From Oscillospiraceae bacterium (lineage in GTDB: Bacteria > Bacillota > Clostridia > Oscillospirales > Acutalibacteraceae), in contig SVPL01000026.1 in the NCBI GenBank assembly GCA_015065925.1, positions 1 through 35,029 of the forward strand: 35,029 nt of DNA, given 5' to 3'. Numbering within the stretch: the stretch's first letter is position 1; each line of letters starts with the position of its first letter. The notes below the pieces were generated by a model that was not told where the DNA came from, ran no database searches, and worked only from the letters and a program-made list of their open reading frames with translations. Shown here one piece after another: positions 8,079 through 16,528 of this stretch. A program made the position numbers and the translations under genes.

Positions 8079-8919
8079 AAGAATTGATATTGACATAGAA
8101 AACAATGTTTATTTAAACTGTTATCTTCACGAAAACCCACCCATTGCCTTTGATGAAAAAATGGAGCGCCCCGCCGTTGTGGTTTGTCCCGGTGGCGGTT
8201 ACAACCATTTAAGCGAAAGAGAAGCCGACCCCGTTGCTTTAGAATATCTTGCAAAGGGATTTAACGCCTTTGTGCTTTACTACTCCTTAAACGAAGCGGC
8301 TGTATTCCCAAAGCCTATTGTTGATTTATCCATGGCGCTTAAAATCATCCGCGAAAATGCCGAAGACTGGCATATTATAAAAAATCAAATCGCCGTTTGC
8401 GGTTTTTCGGCAGGGGGACATCTTACCGCTTCCCTTGGTGTACATTGGAATCGCCCCGAAATTATGGAAAAATCGGGCTGTATGAACGGTGAAAACAAGC
8501 CAAACGCGCTTATTCTGTGCTATCCTGTTATCACCACCCGTGGTTGGTTGGCACATAAATATGAAAAATTTGTCGGTGACAGAAATATCGATGAAATAAA
8601 AAATCTGCTCGATTGCAGTCTGCACGTAGGCGGTCACACTCCCCCCTCATTCTTGACCCACAACTTTTCAGACGGCGGTGTTCCCGTTCAGGAGAGTCTG
8701 GAATTCGCCCGTGTTTTAGAGCAAAACAATATTCCCTTTGAAATGCATATTGTACCCAACGGATACCACGGAATGGGACTTGGAAACCGCGAAACGGCAT
8801 ACTATGAGGACGCATCCTTCGGTAAGTGGATGGAGCTTTCAATTCTTTGGCTCAAGCGCCTTTTCTCAGGTAAAAAAGAGGAATTCAATGCCGCAAACAG
8901 AGCAAGATTTATTGACTAA
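8068..8919 (+). CDS. Alpha/beta hydrolase esterase, tandem copy 1 of 3
   Basis: A 283-residue alpha/beta hydrolase of the BD-FAE/acetyl-xylan-esterase-like group. The oxyanion segment is PGGGY (41-45), the nucleophile elbow GFSAGGH has S114, the acid is probably D202 (SDGGVPV), and the base is H234 (GYHGMG). The triad is complete. No signal peptide, so it is cytoplasmic and may deacetylate imported oligosaccharides (inference from family). It starts inside the end of the Nudix gene (11-nt overlap). The same MIFKRIDID N-terminus begins all three copies. Confidence 0.87.
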   Translation: MIFKRIDIDIENNVYLNCYLHENPPIAFDEKMERPAVVVCPGGGYNHLSEREADPVALEYLAKGFNAFVLYYSLNEAAVFPKPIVDLSMALKIIRENAEDWHIIKNQIAVCGFSAGGHLTASLGVHWNRPEIMEKSGCMNGENKPNALILCYPVITTRGWLAHKYEKFVGDRNIDEIKNLLDCSLHVGGHTPPSFLTHNFSDGGVPVQESLEFARVLEQNNIPFEMHIVPNGYHGMGLGNRETAYYEDASFGKWMELSILWLKRLFSGKKEEFNAANRARFID

Positions 8920-8931
8920 AGAGGTAATCTT

Positions 8932-9783
8932 ATGATTTTTAAAAGAATAGATATCGACCCCGAAAACAATGTTTATTTAAATTGCTATCTTCACGAAAAT
9001 CCACCCATTGCTTTTGAAGAAAAAATGGAGCGCCCCGCCGTTGTGGTTTGTCCGGGTGGCGGTTACACCCATTTAAGCGAGCGTGAGGCAGACCCCATTG
9101 CCTTGGAATATCTTGCCAAGGGCTTCAACGCATTTGTGCTTTACTATTCCTTAAACGAAGCGGCGGTATTCCCAAAGCCTATTGTTGATTTATCCATGGC
9201 ACTTAAAATCATCCGCGAAAATGCCGATGATTGGCATATTATAAAAAATCAAATCGCAGTTTGCGGATTTTCGGCAGGCGGACATGTATGCGCCTGTCTT
9301 GGTGTTCATTGGAAGCTGCCCGAGGTAATGGAAAAATCGGGTTGCACAAATGGTGAAAATCAACCCAACGCACTCATTCTGTGCTATCCCGGAATTACTA
9401 CGCGATTCTGGAAGGGACACGGATATGATAAATTTTTCGGTGACAGAAATCCCGATGAAATAAAAGAAATGCTTGATTGCAATAATCACATCGGTACACA
9501 CACGCCGCCCGCATTTTTGGTTCACACCTTTGTTGACAACTGCGTTCCCGTTAATGAGAGTCTGGAATTCGCGCGAGTTTTAGATGCAAACGACATTCCT
9601 TTTGAATTGCACGTTGTTCCCAACGGTTACCACGGAATGGGACTTGGAAATCGCGAAACCGCACGCTATGTTGATGAGTCCTTCAGCAAATGGATGGAGC
9701 TTTCGGTTCTTTGGCTTAACCGTTTATTCTCCGACGAAAAGGAAGAATTCAATCCCGAAAACAGAGCAAGATATACAGATTAA
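8932..9783 (+). CDS. Alpha/beta hydrolase esterase, tandem copy 2 of 3
   Basis: 283 residues, colinear with copy 1 without gaps and very similar in both protein and DNA. The PGGGY oxyanion segment, the GFSAGGH nucleophile, Asp in VDNCVPV and His in GYHGMG are all kept. The main differences lie after the nucleophile (VCACLGVHW instead of LTASLGVHW) and at about 155-195, which form part of the substrate pocket in this fold. It lies 12 bp after copy 1. It looks like a recent duplication that kept activity. Confidence 0.87.
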   Translation: MIFKRIDIDPENNVYLNCYLHENPPIAFEEKMERPAVVVCPGGGYTHLSEREADPIALEYLAKGFNAFVLYYSLNEAAVFPKPIVDLSMALKIIRENADDWHIIKNQIAVCGFSAGGHVCACLGVHWKLPEVMEKSGCTNGENQPNALILCYPGITTRFWKGHGYDKFFGDRNPDEIKEMLDCNNHIGTHTPPAFLVHTFVDNCVPVNESLEFARVLDANDIPFELHVVPNGYHGMGLGNRETARYVDESFSKWMELSVLWLNRLFSDEKEEFNPENRARYTD

Positions 9784-9795
9784 CGAGGTAGGCTT

Positions 9796-10638
9796 ATGAT
9801 TTTTAAAAGAATTGATATTGACATAGAAAATAATGTTTATCTTAACTGCTATCTTCACGAAAAGGAGCCAAAATGGAACTACGGCTTTGACCGTCCCGCC
9901 GTTGTGGTCTGTCCCGGTGGCGGTTACGGTATGTGCTCCCCAAGAGAGGCAGACCCCATAGCCTTGCAGTATTCGGCAAATGGCTACAACGCCTTTGTGC
10001 TTTATTATACCGTAGGTGAAAATGCGGTGTTTCCCAAACCGCTCATTGATTTATCAAAGGCTATGAAGATAATCCGCGAAAATGCCGATGAATGGGGTGT
10101 TATTCCTGACAAAATCGCAGTTTGCGGATTTTCGGCAGGCGGACACCTCACCGCTTCCCTCGGTGTTCATTGGAATTTGCCCGAGGTAATGGAAAAATCG
10201 GGTTGCTTAAAGGGCGAAAATCAGCCAAACGCTCTTATTTTATGCTACCCCGTTATCACCACTCGCAGTTGGATGGCACCCGCCCTTCCCCGCCTTATTG
10301 GAAACAGGGATTGGGACTCGACCGAAAAACTGCTTGACACAAGCCAAAATGTAGGTGCCCACACTCCGCCCTCCTTTTTGGCGCACACCTTTATGGATAA
10401 TGCCGTTTCGGTAGAGGAAAGTATGGATTTTGCCCGCGCTTTGGACAAAAACAACATCCCCTTTGAGCTTCACATTTTCCCCGAGGGGGGACACGGTCTT
10501 GCCACGGGTGATGAGCAGACCTGCCCCAAAGTTTTTCCGTCCTTTAACAAATGGATAGAGCTTTCGGTGTTGTGGCTTAAAGAAACCTTTAGCGACTCTG
10601 AAAAGCCCGACCGCACCAAACGCGCCCGCCAATCTTAG
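9796..10638 (+). CDS. Alpha/beta hydrolase esterase, tandem copy 3 of 3
   Basis: 280 residues, clearly a paralogue of copies 1 and 2 but more diverged, especially at about 23-35 (EKEPKWNYGFDR), 155-190 and the C-terminus. The nucleophile GFSAGGH, Asp in MDNAVSV and His in GGHGLATG are present. Here the base lies in the more usual PEGGHG context of the family rather than PNGYHG. It lies 12 bp after copy 2 and is the last gene of the unit. No clear terminator follows in the 90 bp before the convergent D,D-carboxypeptidase gene. Confidence 0.87.
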   Translation: MIFKRIDIDIENNVYLNCYLHEKEPKWNYGFDRPAVVVCPGGGYGMCSPREADPIALQYSANGYNAFVLYYTVGENAVFPKPLIDLSKAMKIIRENADEWGVIPDKIAVCGFSAGGHLTASLGVHWNLPEVMEKSGCLKGENQPNALILCYPVITTRSWMAPALPRLIGNRDWDSTEKLLDTSQNVGAHTPPSFLAHTFMDNAVSVEESMDFARALDKNNIPFELHIFPEGGHGLATGDEQTCPKVFPSFNKWIELSVLWLKETFSDSEKPDRTKRARQS

Positions 10639-10730
10639 ATTGGATTTATTACGAATAAGTTTTACGGATATAACTTGAGTATCGTTCCGCATCCGAAAAG
10701 ATTGTGGTTGTAAACTGTAAACTCAACTCA

Positions 10731-11963
10731 TCACGGCAAGGTGGCGGAGGCAAATATCAATCCGAAGGCATTTAAAAAATTAACCCTTTCCACCTCATTT
10801 GCCGAATAAAGCGGTAACTCGCCAATCTGCTTATCCTCCAGCATAAATTTAACCGAGCCAATTACATCCCCCACCAAAACAGGCGCTTCAATATTTTCCT
10901 TAATCTCTATAATTTGGGTAATTTCGTCCTGCTTGCCCTTTGGCAATAAAAGATTTACCTCTCCACCGCCAATGTCAACCGAAATTTCCTTTTCCATACC
11001 CTTCAATACGGGGATATTCCCCACATCCTTAAGGTCGGGAGTCAGCACCGCAAATGACCAATTTGCAAAGCCGTAATCAAGAAGCTTTTTGGCACCCGTA
11101 AATCGCTCATTAGAATTTTCTGCGCCCATTACAACGGCAACAAGCTCCATACCGTCTCGCTCGGCGGTGGCGGCAACACAGCACCCCGCCTTGGATGTTG
11201 TGCCCGTTTTAAGTCCCGTTGCACCACTGTAGTAGCGCACCAATTTATTAGTGTTGGTAAGCTCGCTTTTGCCATTTCTGAGAGCATCCATCCAAACGGT
11301 TGAATATTTTTTAATAAGAGCGTGCTTAATAAGCGCAGACGCCATTATTGCAACATCCTTGCCTGTGGTAAGATGCCCGTCAGCATCCAAACCGCAGGCA
11401 TTTTTAAAGGTTGTATTTTTCATTCCAAGCTCCACAGCCCTTTTGTTCATAAGCTCCACAAAGGTTTCCTCGCTACCCGAAACGGCTTCGGCAAGGGCAA
11501 CTGTGGCATCATTTGCGCTGGCAATTACCGATGCGCGAAGAAGCTCATCCACCGTCATTTGCTCCCCAATCTCAAGCCAAATTTGGGAGCCGCCCATAGA
11601 TGCCGCGTGCTCACTTGTGGTAATCTTGGTATCCAGAGTTAGTTTTTCGTTTTCAATTGCCTCCATAACAAGCAAAAGTGACATTATTTTGGTTATGGAA
11701 GCGGGGGCTAATTTTTCGTCGGGATTGCTTTCATAAAGCACCTTGCCTGTGTGCGGCTCCATTAAAACTGTGCTTTTTGCCTTTATGCTAAGGGCAGTAT
11801 CAACCGTTGCGGCGGCGGAAACCGTTGGAATATCTGTTAGCAAATCATCACTTAGATATTCGGTCGCAACCTCTGCCCCTGCCGTAAAATGCAGACAAAA
11901 AAGCGGTATTACGGACAATGATATTGCCATAAATACCGCTAAAAATTTAATAGATTTTTTCAT
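10731..11963 (-). CDS. D-alanyl-D-alanine carboxypeptidase (S11, DacF/PBP5 type)
   Basis: A low-molecular-mass penicillin-binding protein that trims the terminal D-Ala of peptidoglycan stem peptides outside the membrane. It has a signal peptide (about 1-30, with hydrophobic FLAVFMAISLSVIPLFCL) and the catalytic motifs SITK (89-92), SAN (149-151) and KTG (252-254). A C-terminal beta domain and an amphipathic tail at the very end would hold it on the membrane. 410 residues. I start at 11963 because GGAGG is 8 nt upstream; a longer in-frame start at 11978 has no such site. It is the last gene of the minus-strand cluster starting at 14274. Confidence 0.92.
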   Translation of the reverse strand: MKKSIKFLAVFMAISLSVIPLFCLHFTAGAEVATEYLSDDLLTDIPTVSAAATVDTALSIKAKSTVLMEPHTGKVLYESNPDEKLAPASITKIMSLLLVMEAIENEKLTLDTKITTSEHAASMGGSQIWLEIGEQMTVDELLRASVIASANDATVALAEAVSGSEETFVELMNKRAVELGMKNTTFKNACGLDADGHLTTGKDVAIMASALIKHALIKKYSTVWMDALRNGKSELTNTNKLVRYYSGATGLKTGTTSKAGCCVAATAERDGMELVAVVMGAENSNERFTGAKKLLDYGFANWSFAVLTPDLKDVGNIPVLKGMEKEISVDIGGGEVNLLLPKGKQDEITQIIEIKENIEAPVLVGDVIGSVKFMLEDKQIGELPLYSANEVERVNFLNAFGLIFASATLP

Positions 11964-12011
11964 TTTAAGCACCTCCATATATATTTAAATATTATGAGAG
12001 ATGCTTTTATT

Positions 12012-12662
12012 TTAATACCCCAAATTTTCTTTACAAAGAATAACCTTTATTCTGTTCTTGTTGCGTTGATAACCGCTTAGCACATATGTACTGCAAATTC
12101 TTGAGTCGGTGCGGCAGCCGTCACACATTTCACGGTTTTTAAAGCCAATAGATGCGCACTCCCCGTTTTTAAAGCAGGGGGACTCCAGTCCCAGTCTTGC
12201 GCAATTTTTAGGCGCGGCTATGGTTTTAACCCTCTCCTCCGCCGCCTTTAAATCCTTAACAATTTTGTTGGCACCCACAATAACAATTACCTCTTTGGGA
12301 CCAAAGCAAAGGGCGGCAACACGGTTACCGTTACCGTCTACATTGTAAAGCTCACCCTTTTCGGTTACGGCGTTGGAGGAGGTTATAAAAACATCGGAAA
12401 GAAGAGCCTGACGCATAATTTCCACAGCTTCGAGGCGGGAAAGTCCCTCGGCATAGCGGTCAAAAAAGGCATAATTACCCTCACGCAAGAATGGAATAAC
12501 CCCAATTTCATCAAGGGTTACCGAGCCTCCCACACCAACTGATGCGCCGTCAGGCAAAAGATTTTTTAAAAGGGGCAAGATTTCGTCCCTTTTATCCACC
12601 ACAAAGGCTTGCATATTGTTTTTGGTTAAATTTTCTGCAACCTTGCTAATTAAATTATTCAT
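12012..12662 (-). CDS. LUD domain protein (LutC/YkgG-like)
   Basis: A 216-residue protein of the LUD (DUF162) family. Typical segments are GVGGSVTLDEIG (about 43-54), ITSSNAVTEKGEL and GPKEVIVIVGANKIVKDL. The C-terminal part carries six cysteines in a SPC...GEC...CDGC...RIC pattern that could bind metal or an Fe-S cluster. LUD proteins are tied to lactate or other organic acid oxidation (Lut system), but the other Lut subunits are absent here. The start at 12662 has a GAAGGTG site and overlaps the previous gene by 8 nt. Confidence 0.85.
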   Translation of the reverse strand: MNNLISKVAENLTKNNMQAFVVDKRDEILPLLKNLLPDGASVGVGGSVTLDEIGVIPFLREGNYAFFDRYAEGLSRLEAVEIMRQALLSDVFITSSNAVTEKGELYNVDGNGNRVAALCFGPKEVIVIVGANKIVKDLKAAEERVKTIAAPKNCARLGLESPCFKNGECASIGFKNREMCDGCRTDSRICSTYVLSGYQRNKNRIKVILCKENLGY

Positions 12663-13221
12663 TCTCATCACCTTCAATATAAAAATATCTTGTGTTGTAA
12701 ATCATACTGGGATTTTTCTTTTTGCCTAAAAATATTAGGTAGTATTCATCGCCGATTTTACCTACCCAATCGCCATCCATTTCGTTTGCAGTACCTTCAT
12801 ATTCTTTGGTTCTGTTTGAGGTTGAATAAACTATACTTTTGGTTGTTTTGCCCGTTTTTATACGGGAAGAAAACACACAGTCATAAATCACAAGACCTTT
12901 TCTGCCATTTCTTTCTTTAACCTCAACAACCCTGTCCCTTTTTATGGTAATCCTACCCTTTTTAAAAGCAATAAAATTATAAAGGGCAGAGTGCATAATT
13001 AAAAAATATGAAAGCACGAAAATAGAAACAGCAAAAATTATCTGCCAACCAAAAAAGAAAAACTGCGAAACGGACAAATTAGAAACTGCTTGTATAATTA
13101 ACCAAATTAATAAAGGTATGGCAATTGTTAGCATAATAATAGTAGAAAGATTTTTCTTAACCGAAACATCCCGTTTTATTCCGTCCATTGTAATTTTAAC
13201 CTTGCGGATATCTTTTTCCAT
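12655..13221 (-). CDS. Membrane protein of unknown function, two TM segments
   Basis: 188 residues, not recognised with confidence. A basic N-terminal tail (1-23) is followed by two hydrophobic segments at about 24-46 and 54-76, then a soluble C-terminal half rich in beta-forming residues and charge (about 80-188), presumably cytoplasmic. The arrangement recalls YcxB-like proteins (two TM plus a PH-like domain), but I see no decisive motif. AAGGTG lies 6 nt before the start. The stop overlaps the LUD gene start by 8 nt, so they are probably translated together. Confidence 0.6.
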   Translation of the reverse strand: MEKDIRKVKITMDGIKRDVSVKKNLSTIIMLTIAIPLLIWLIIQAVSNLSVSQFFFFGWQIIFAVSIFVLSYFLIMHSALYNFIAFKKGRITIKRDRVVEVKERNGRKGLVIYDCVFSSRIKTGKTTKSIVYSTSNRTKEYEGTANEMDGDWVGKIGDEYYLIFLGKKKNPSMIYNTRYFYIEGDENE

Positions 13222-13251
13222 ATTTTACACCTTGAATAATTAATTTTCAAT

Positions 13252-14274
13252 TTACAAAACGCCACGCGTTTCAAACGATACTGTTATATCAAACTCCCGT
13301 TTTTGCTGGGGCTCTAAGAAATTCAGTTCGCCGTCAGCTCTTACCTTTGCTCTGCCGTCGGGCGGATTGGTGGCAGGCTCCAAGCCCACAACATAATCCT
13401 GCTCGCCAACCTGCTTCCACTCCACAAAATAGGGTAACTGCTCAGCCGAAAACTCCAATTTTACCGATGCGCCTAAATCGGGATTAATAAGCTGCGCGTA
13501 GCTATCCTTAACCGAATTTCTGTAAAAAACCTGTTCCTTATAGCCTTCAATCGGTGGCGAAAATTTTTCGCAATCATCAACACCCACCGATGCATCCGCA
13601 TCACGGGGACGAAGGTTTTCACAGTTTGTTTTAAGTAAAGACTTTTCGCTTAAAAGAGGGTACCCGAAATTAAAATGATAAAGCACCATAAGGGGAGATT
13701 TATTAAACCCTGCATTTTCAACCTCATCGTGTAAATATATTTTGTTTTCTCCAAGATAGGCTTTAATCGTGCGCTTTAAAACAAGGTTATCACCAAACAT
13801 AGAACTCTCGCGAACTTTACCGCTAACCTCTATAACATATTCGCCATTTTCGTCCCAGCCCTGATGAATAGAAACGTCAAAGGCGGGTGTGTTGGAAATT
13901 CTGCCGTGAGCACCAAGAGCTACACCCTCATCTACCGAGGGCGCACCCATATAGGTAAGACCGCAGGTGGTAAGAAGTCCACCCTCAAAGCTTCGCAAAA
14001 AATCGGTTTCGTCATAATGGGCAGGACTAACAATCCCCGTTTTGGATATGTAGGAAAAAGGTGTTCCGTTAACCTCGGTGTAGGCTATGTTCATACCCTT
14101 GTCGGGCAGAATAACAAATCTGAGTCCCCCGCCTGTTTTAACCTCAATGGCGCAAACACCCTTCGCCTTGCCCTCGTCATAGGTGTACCTTACGGCGCCC
14201 GCGATTTGAGAAATATCGCCTATTCGCTTTAAAATCTCGGTTTTTGATAACTCCTTACCAAACAATTTTGGCAT
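13252..14274 (-). CDS. DUF4432 aldose 1-epimerase-like protein
   Basis: 340 residues with the beta-supersandwich pattern of the aldose epimerase superfamily, DUF4432 branch: LRFVILPDKGMNIAYTE (about 51-67), GGLLTTCGLTYMGAP, GAHGRISNTPA (about 122-132), LYHFNFGYPLL (about 198-208) and GLEPATNPPDGRA. The conserved HGR and YHFNFGYP histidines are good candidates for the active site. The substrate is unknown; the family is expected to act on sugars or sugar derivatives in the cytoplasm. It is the first gene of the minus-strand cluster, 31 bp upstream of the two-TM protein. The ribosome binding site (AGGG) is weak. Confidence 0.8.
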   Translation of the reverse strand: MPKLFGKELSKTEILKRIGDISQIAGAVRYTYDEGKAKGVCAIEVKTGGGLRFVILPDKGMNIAYTEVNGTPFSYISKTGIVSPAHYDETDFLRSFEGGLLTTCGLTYMGAPSVDEGVALGAHGRISNTPAFDVSIHQGWDENGEYVIEVSGKVRESSMFGDNLVLKRTIKAYLGENKIYLHDEVENAGFNKSPLMVLYHFNFGYPLLSEKSLLKTNCENLRPRDADASVGVDDCEKFSPPIEGYKEQVFYRNSVKDSYAQLINPDLGASVKLEFSAEQLPYFVEWKQVGEQDYVVGLEPATNPPDGRAKVRADGELNFLEPQQKREFDITVSFETRGVL

Positions 14275-14384
14275 AAAATCAACCCTATCTATAATAAATT
14301 TTCAAGATAAAAACAATTATATATTAATTTGATTTTAACATACCGCGGAGCTTTTTGCAATATTTTATTTCGCCCTTATTTTGC

Positions 14385-14414
14385 TTGACGAATGGGGGAT
14401 TTTTATGTTAAAAT
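14385..14414 (+). promoter_or_regulatory. Promoter of mtaB
   Basis: TTGACG (14385-14390), an 18-nt spacer and TAAAAT (14409-14414), about 75 bp before the mtaB start. The 214-bp divergent gap holds no other feature I can support. Confidence 0.6.
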
Positions 14415-14488
14415 ACTTTTATATGCCATTTGCATTTGGTTTTTAAAAATAAAACTATGCAAAGACTTTTACGGAAGGGAAAAGGGTT

Positions 14489-15778
14489 ATGAAGGTATTT
14501 TTTCACACACTGGGCTGTAAGGTTAACCGCTATGAAACCGAAAAAATGTTAGAACAGTTGGGCTCCATTGGATTTGTTTTAACCGAGGATGCCAAATCGG
14601 CAGAATTAATTGTTGTTAACTCCTGCACCGTAACAGCAGAAAGTGACCGAAAAACAAGACAGCTTACACGCCGCTACAAACGGCAAAACCAAAACGCAGT
14701 TATTCTGCTTACGGGCTGTATGCCCCAAGCCTTTCCAACCGATGCCGAGTCCCTTCCCGCCGATATAATCTTAGGAAACGGAAGCGAAAGGGATATTGTA
14801 TCCGCCGTAGAAACATATTTTAAAAGCCACAACAGAATTATAAGCATTTCCCCCCACCAAAAGGGTGAAATATTTGAAGCGGGCACCCTTGAGAATTTTT
14901 CCGAGCGCACCAGAGCCTATATGAAAATTGAGGACGGCTGTGACAGAGGCTGTACCTACTGCATAATTCCAAAAGCAAGGGGCAGAGTGCGTTCCCGAAG
15001 CCTTGCCGATATAAAAAAGGAAGCCGAAAATCTAGCACAAAACGGCTTTAGCGAAATTGTTTTGGTGGGAATAAATCTTTCCTCCTATGGCAAGGATTTA
15101 GACCTAACCCTTGCCGACGCGGTGGAAACGGTTGCCGAGGTTTCGGGCATCGAGAGGGTGCGTCTGGGCTCCTTAGAACCCGACCTTACAGATGATAAGC
15201 TACTTAAAAGGCTTAAAGGCATTAAGGAATTTTGCCCACAATTTCATCTTTCTCTTCAATCGGGCTGTGAGGCAACCCTAAAAAGAATGAACCGCCTTTA
15301 CACCGCCGAGGAATACTACTGCCTTACCAAAAAAATAAAAAACATATGGAAAAACGGCTCCATCACCACAGATATTATGGTTGGCTTTATTGGGGAAAGT
15401 GATGAGGAATTTAATGAGTCGTTGGAGTTTGCCAAAAAGGTTGGATTTTTAAAGGCACACATTTTCCCTTATAGCATAAGAGAAGGCACCTTTGCCGCTA
15501 ATATGGATGTTAAACAGCGGGTTGCCGAGGATGTAAAAAGCAACCGCGCCGCAAAAATGTCTAAAGAATGTGACAAGGCTTCTAGCGAGCTTTTATCATC
15601 CTTAAAGGGTGAAGCCCGAAGTGTGCTTTTTGAACGCTTTGACGGTGAATTTTCCCACGGCTACAGCGAGGATTATATTCCCGTTTTTGTAAGGGAAAGC
15701 GTCCCCTCGGGTGTAATAAAAAGAGTTGAAATTTTAGAAACTGTAAGGGACGGCGTGTTAGCCGAAATAGTAGACTAA
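14489..15778 (+). CDS. mtaB: tRNA t6A37 methylthiotransferase MtaB
   Basis: A radical SAM enzyme that turns t6A37 into ms2t6A37 in ANN-decoding tRNAs. The N-terminal MTTase domain has three cluster cysteines, C10 (LGCKVN), C46 (NSCTVT) and C77 (TGCMPQ). The radical SAM motif CDRGCTYC gives C151, C155 and C158. A C-terminal TRAM-like domain (about 365-429) would bind tRNA. At 429 residues it is full length, and the N-terminal sequence places it with MtaB rather than MiaB or RimO. It has its own promoter and terminator. Functionally it follows TsaC (3568). Confidence 0.93.
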   Translation: MKVFFHTLGCKVNRYETEKMLEQLGSIGFVLTEDAKSAELIVVNSCTVTAESDRKTRQLTRRYKRQNQNAVILLTGCMPQAFPTDAESLPADIILGNGSERDIVSAVETYFKSHNRIISISPHQKGEIFEAGTLENFSERTRAYMKIEDGCDRGCTYCIIPKARGRVRSRSLADIKKEAENLAQNGFSEIVLVGINLSSYGKDLDLTLADAVETVAEVSGIERVRLGSLEPDLTDDKLLKRLKGIKEFCPQFHLSLQSGCEATLKRMNRLYTAEEYYCLTKKIKNIWKNGSITTDIMVGFIGESDEEFNESLEFAKKVGFLKAHIFPYSIREGTFAANMDVKQRVAEDVKSNRAAKMSKECDKASSELLSSLKGEARSVLFERFDGEFSHGYSEDYIPVFVRESVPSGVIKRVEILETVRDGVLAEIVD

Positions 15779-15803
15779 AATCCCATAAACAATATAAAAA
15801 ACC

Positions 15804-15853
15804 TAAAAAATGCAGAAGAAGTTTTAAATTTTCACTTCTTCTGCATTTTTTTC
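15804..15853 (+). terminator. Terminator of mtaB
   Basis: An 11-bp perfect stem, TGCAGAAGAAG (15811-15821) with CTTCTTCTGCA (15835-15845), followed by seven T. The A run on the left could let it work on the minus strand too. Confidence 0.88.
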
Positions 15854-15862
15854 TTCCCCTTT

Positions 15863-15896
15863 TAGATGCTAGATGTTAGACGCTAGATGCTAGATA
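15863..15896. repeat. 7-bp tandem repeat TAGATGC, about five units
   Basis: Units TAGATGC, TAGATGT, TAGACGC, TAGATGC and TAGATA lie head to tail in the intergenic space after mtaB. They carry no visible coding function. Confidence 0.85.
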
Positions 15897-15939
15897 ATTA
15901 AACCGATAAATTGTAGTTTGAAAAGGCGAAACGCCTTTC

Positions 15940-16018
15940 AAACGCGTAGGGAACAACCAATGTGTTGTTCCGTATAATTACCACATTTTTTAGGAACGGC
16001 ACGCTGGCCGTTCCCTAC
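15940..16018. repeat. Palindromic dispersed repeat A, copy 1 (79 bp)
   Basis: It has a 9-bp perfect terminal inverted repeat GTAGGGAAC (15946-15954)/GTTCCCTAC (16010-16018). Inside are two 8-bp hairpins: GGAACAAC/GTTGTTCC (15949-15971) and GGAACGGC/GCCGTTCC (15993-16014). A second copy at 20737-20815 differs at one base of 79. The form resembles a REP or miniature-transposon type repeat; no transposase is near. Confidence 0.9.
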
Positions 16019-16043
16019 GATATAATTCACCAATTTGTGCGAT

Positions 16044-16221
16044 AAACCCCAATTTACCTGTGACCTTCCGGGCGCGGAACGAGACTAAGCCAATCGCACA
16101 AAACCATCCCGCAATAAAAACGCCTAGCGTTCAAACCCCAATTTACCTGTGACCTTCCGGGCGCGGAACGAGACTAAGCCAATTACATAAAACCATCCCG
16201 CAATAAAAACGCCTAGCGTTC
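16044..16221. repeat. Direct repeat B, two tandem units of 89 bp
   Basis: Units 16044-16132 and 16133-16221 begin AAACCCCAATTTACCTGTG and end with GCCTAGCGTTC. They differ mainly at AATCGCACA versus AATTACATA. A further unit and a partial one lie at 20841-20962, again just after a repeat A. No coding potential is apparent. Confidence 0.9.
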
Positions 16222-16249
16222 AATTTTTAAAATTTTTTCGTCTAACCAC

Positions 16250-16279
16250 TTGACATAGCCCTATACTTTAAATTATACT
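16250..16279 (+). promoter_or_regulatory. Promoter of the structured RNA at 16283
   Basis: Perfect TTGACA (16250-16255), an 18-nt spacer and TATACT (16274-16279). Transcription would begin near 16285, exactly at the base of the large stem of the RNA. Confidence 0.75.
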
Positions 16280-16282
16280 TTA

Positions 16283-16514
16283 ATTGCGAGACAAAAACTT
16301 AATAAATAGAATTGGGGTTATTCTCTTTTTTTAAAAAAAGGGGATTATTTTCGCATTTTTTGAAAAACTAAAATTACCTTTTGAATTTGATAAAAACGCA
16401 AATTCTGCGAGGTAGTTTTAGAGTGTGTAACAACCCCTAATTTCTATTGAGTTTTTGTTTCGCGACAATCGGAGTTTGCGTTTTTTGTGCGCCGCTTCGG
16501 TTGGCGCACTTTTT
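16283..16514 (+). ncRNA. Highly structured RNA, 6S-like or leader RNA of the SLOG gene
   Basis: A long rod is visible by pairing. 16286-16303 pairs with 16446-16463 (18 bp, two G-U), continuing as 16308-16319 with 16432-16445 (12 bp, two single bulges). Further in, 16368-16379 pairs with 16410-16421 (12 bp, one G-U), capped by GAATTTG/CAAATTC (16383-16389/16399-16405). The apical bases 16392-16405 can also pair with 16472-16485 (14 bp, one G-U), a possible pseudoknot. A promoter stands at the 5' end and an intrinsic terminator at the 3' end. The body of about 185 nt and the rod with an internal bubble recall 6S RNA. The position directly before the SLOG gene instead suggests a leader or an RNA partner. 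I cannot decide between these. Confidence 0.6.
16487..16514 (+). terminator. Intrinsic terminator between the structured RNA and the SLOG gene
   Basis: GTGCGCC (16487-16493) and GGCGCAC (16503-16509) form a 7-bp GC-rich stem with a GCTTCGGTT loop, followed by a TTTTT run. The SLOG start codon comes 15 nt later, so the gene depends on read-through or on an unseen promoter. Confidence 0.85.
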
Positions 16515-16528
16515 AATTTTTGGGGCTG

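Noticed and set aside
9190..9525. Open frames antisense to the esterase genes, and similar long antisense frames in prfA, tsaC, glgP and tex
   Set aside because: They are shadows of codon bias in strong genes on the other strand, without ribosome binding sites or family patterns.
12690..12920. Plus-strand open frame opposite the two-TM protein
   Set aside because: No ribosome binding site, odd composition rich in Cys, Phe and His, and fully inside a better gene on the minus strand.
16044..16221. CRISPR or iteron array
   Set aside because: Only two 89-bp units lie head to tail and nearly the whole unit is conserved, so there are no spacers; no replication gene is near.
16487..16514. Antiterminator switch between apical loop 16392-16405 and 16472-16485
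   Set aside because: The pairing does not overlap the terminator arms at 16487-16509, so it would not itself prevent termination; I keep it only as a possible pseudoknot.
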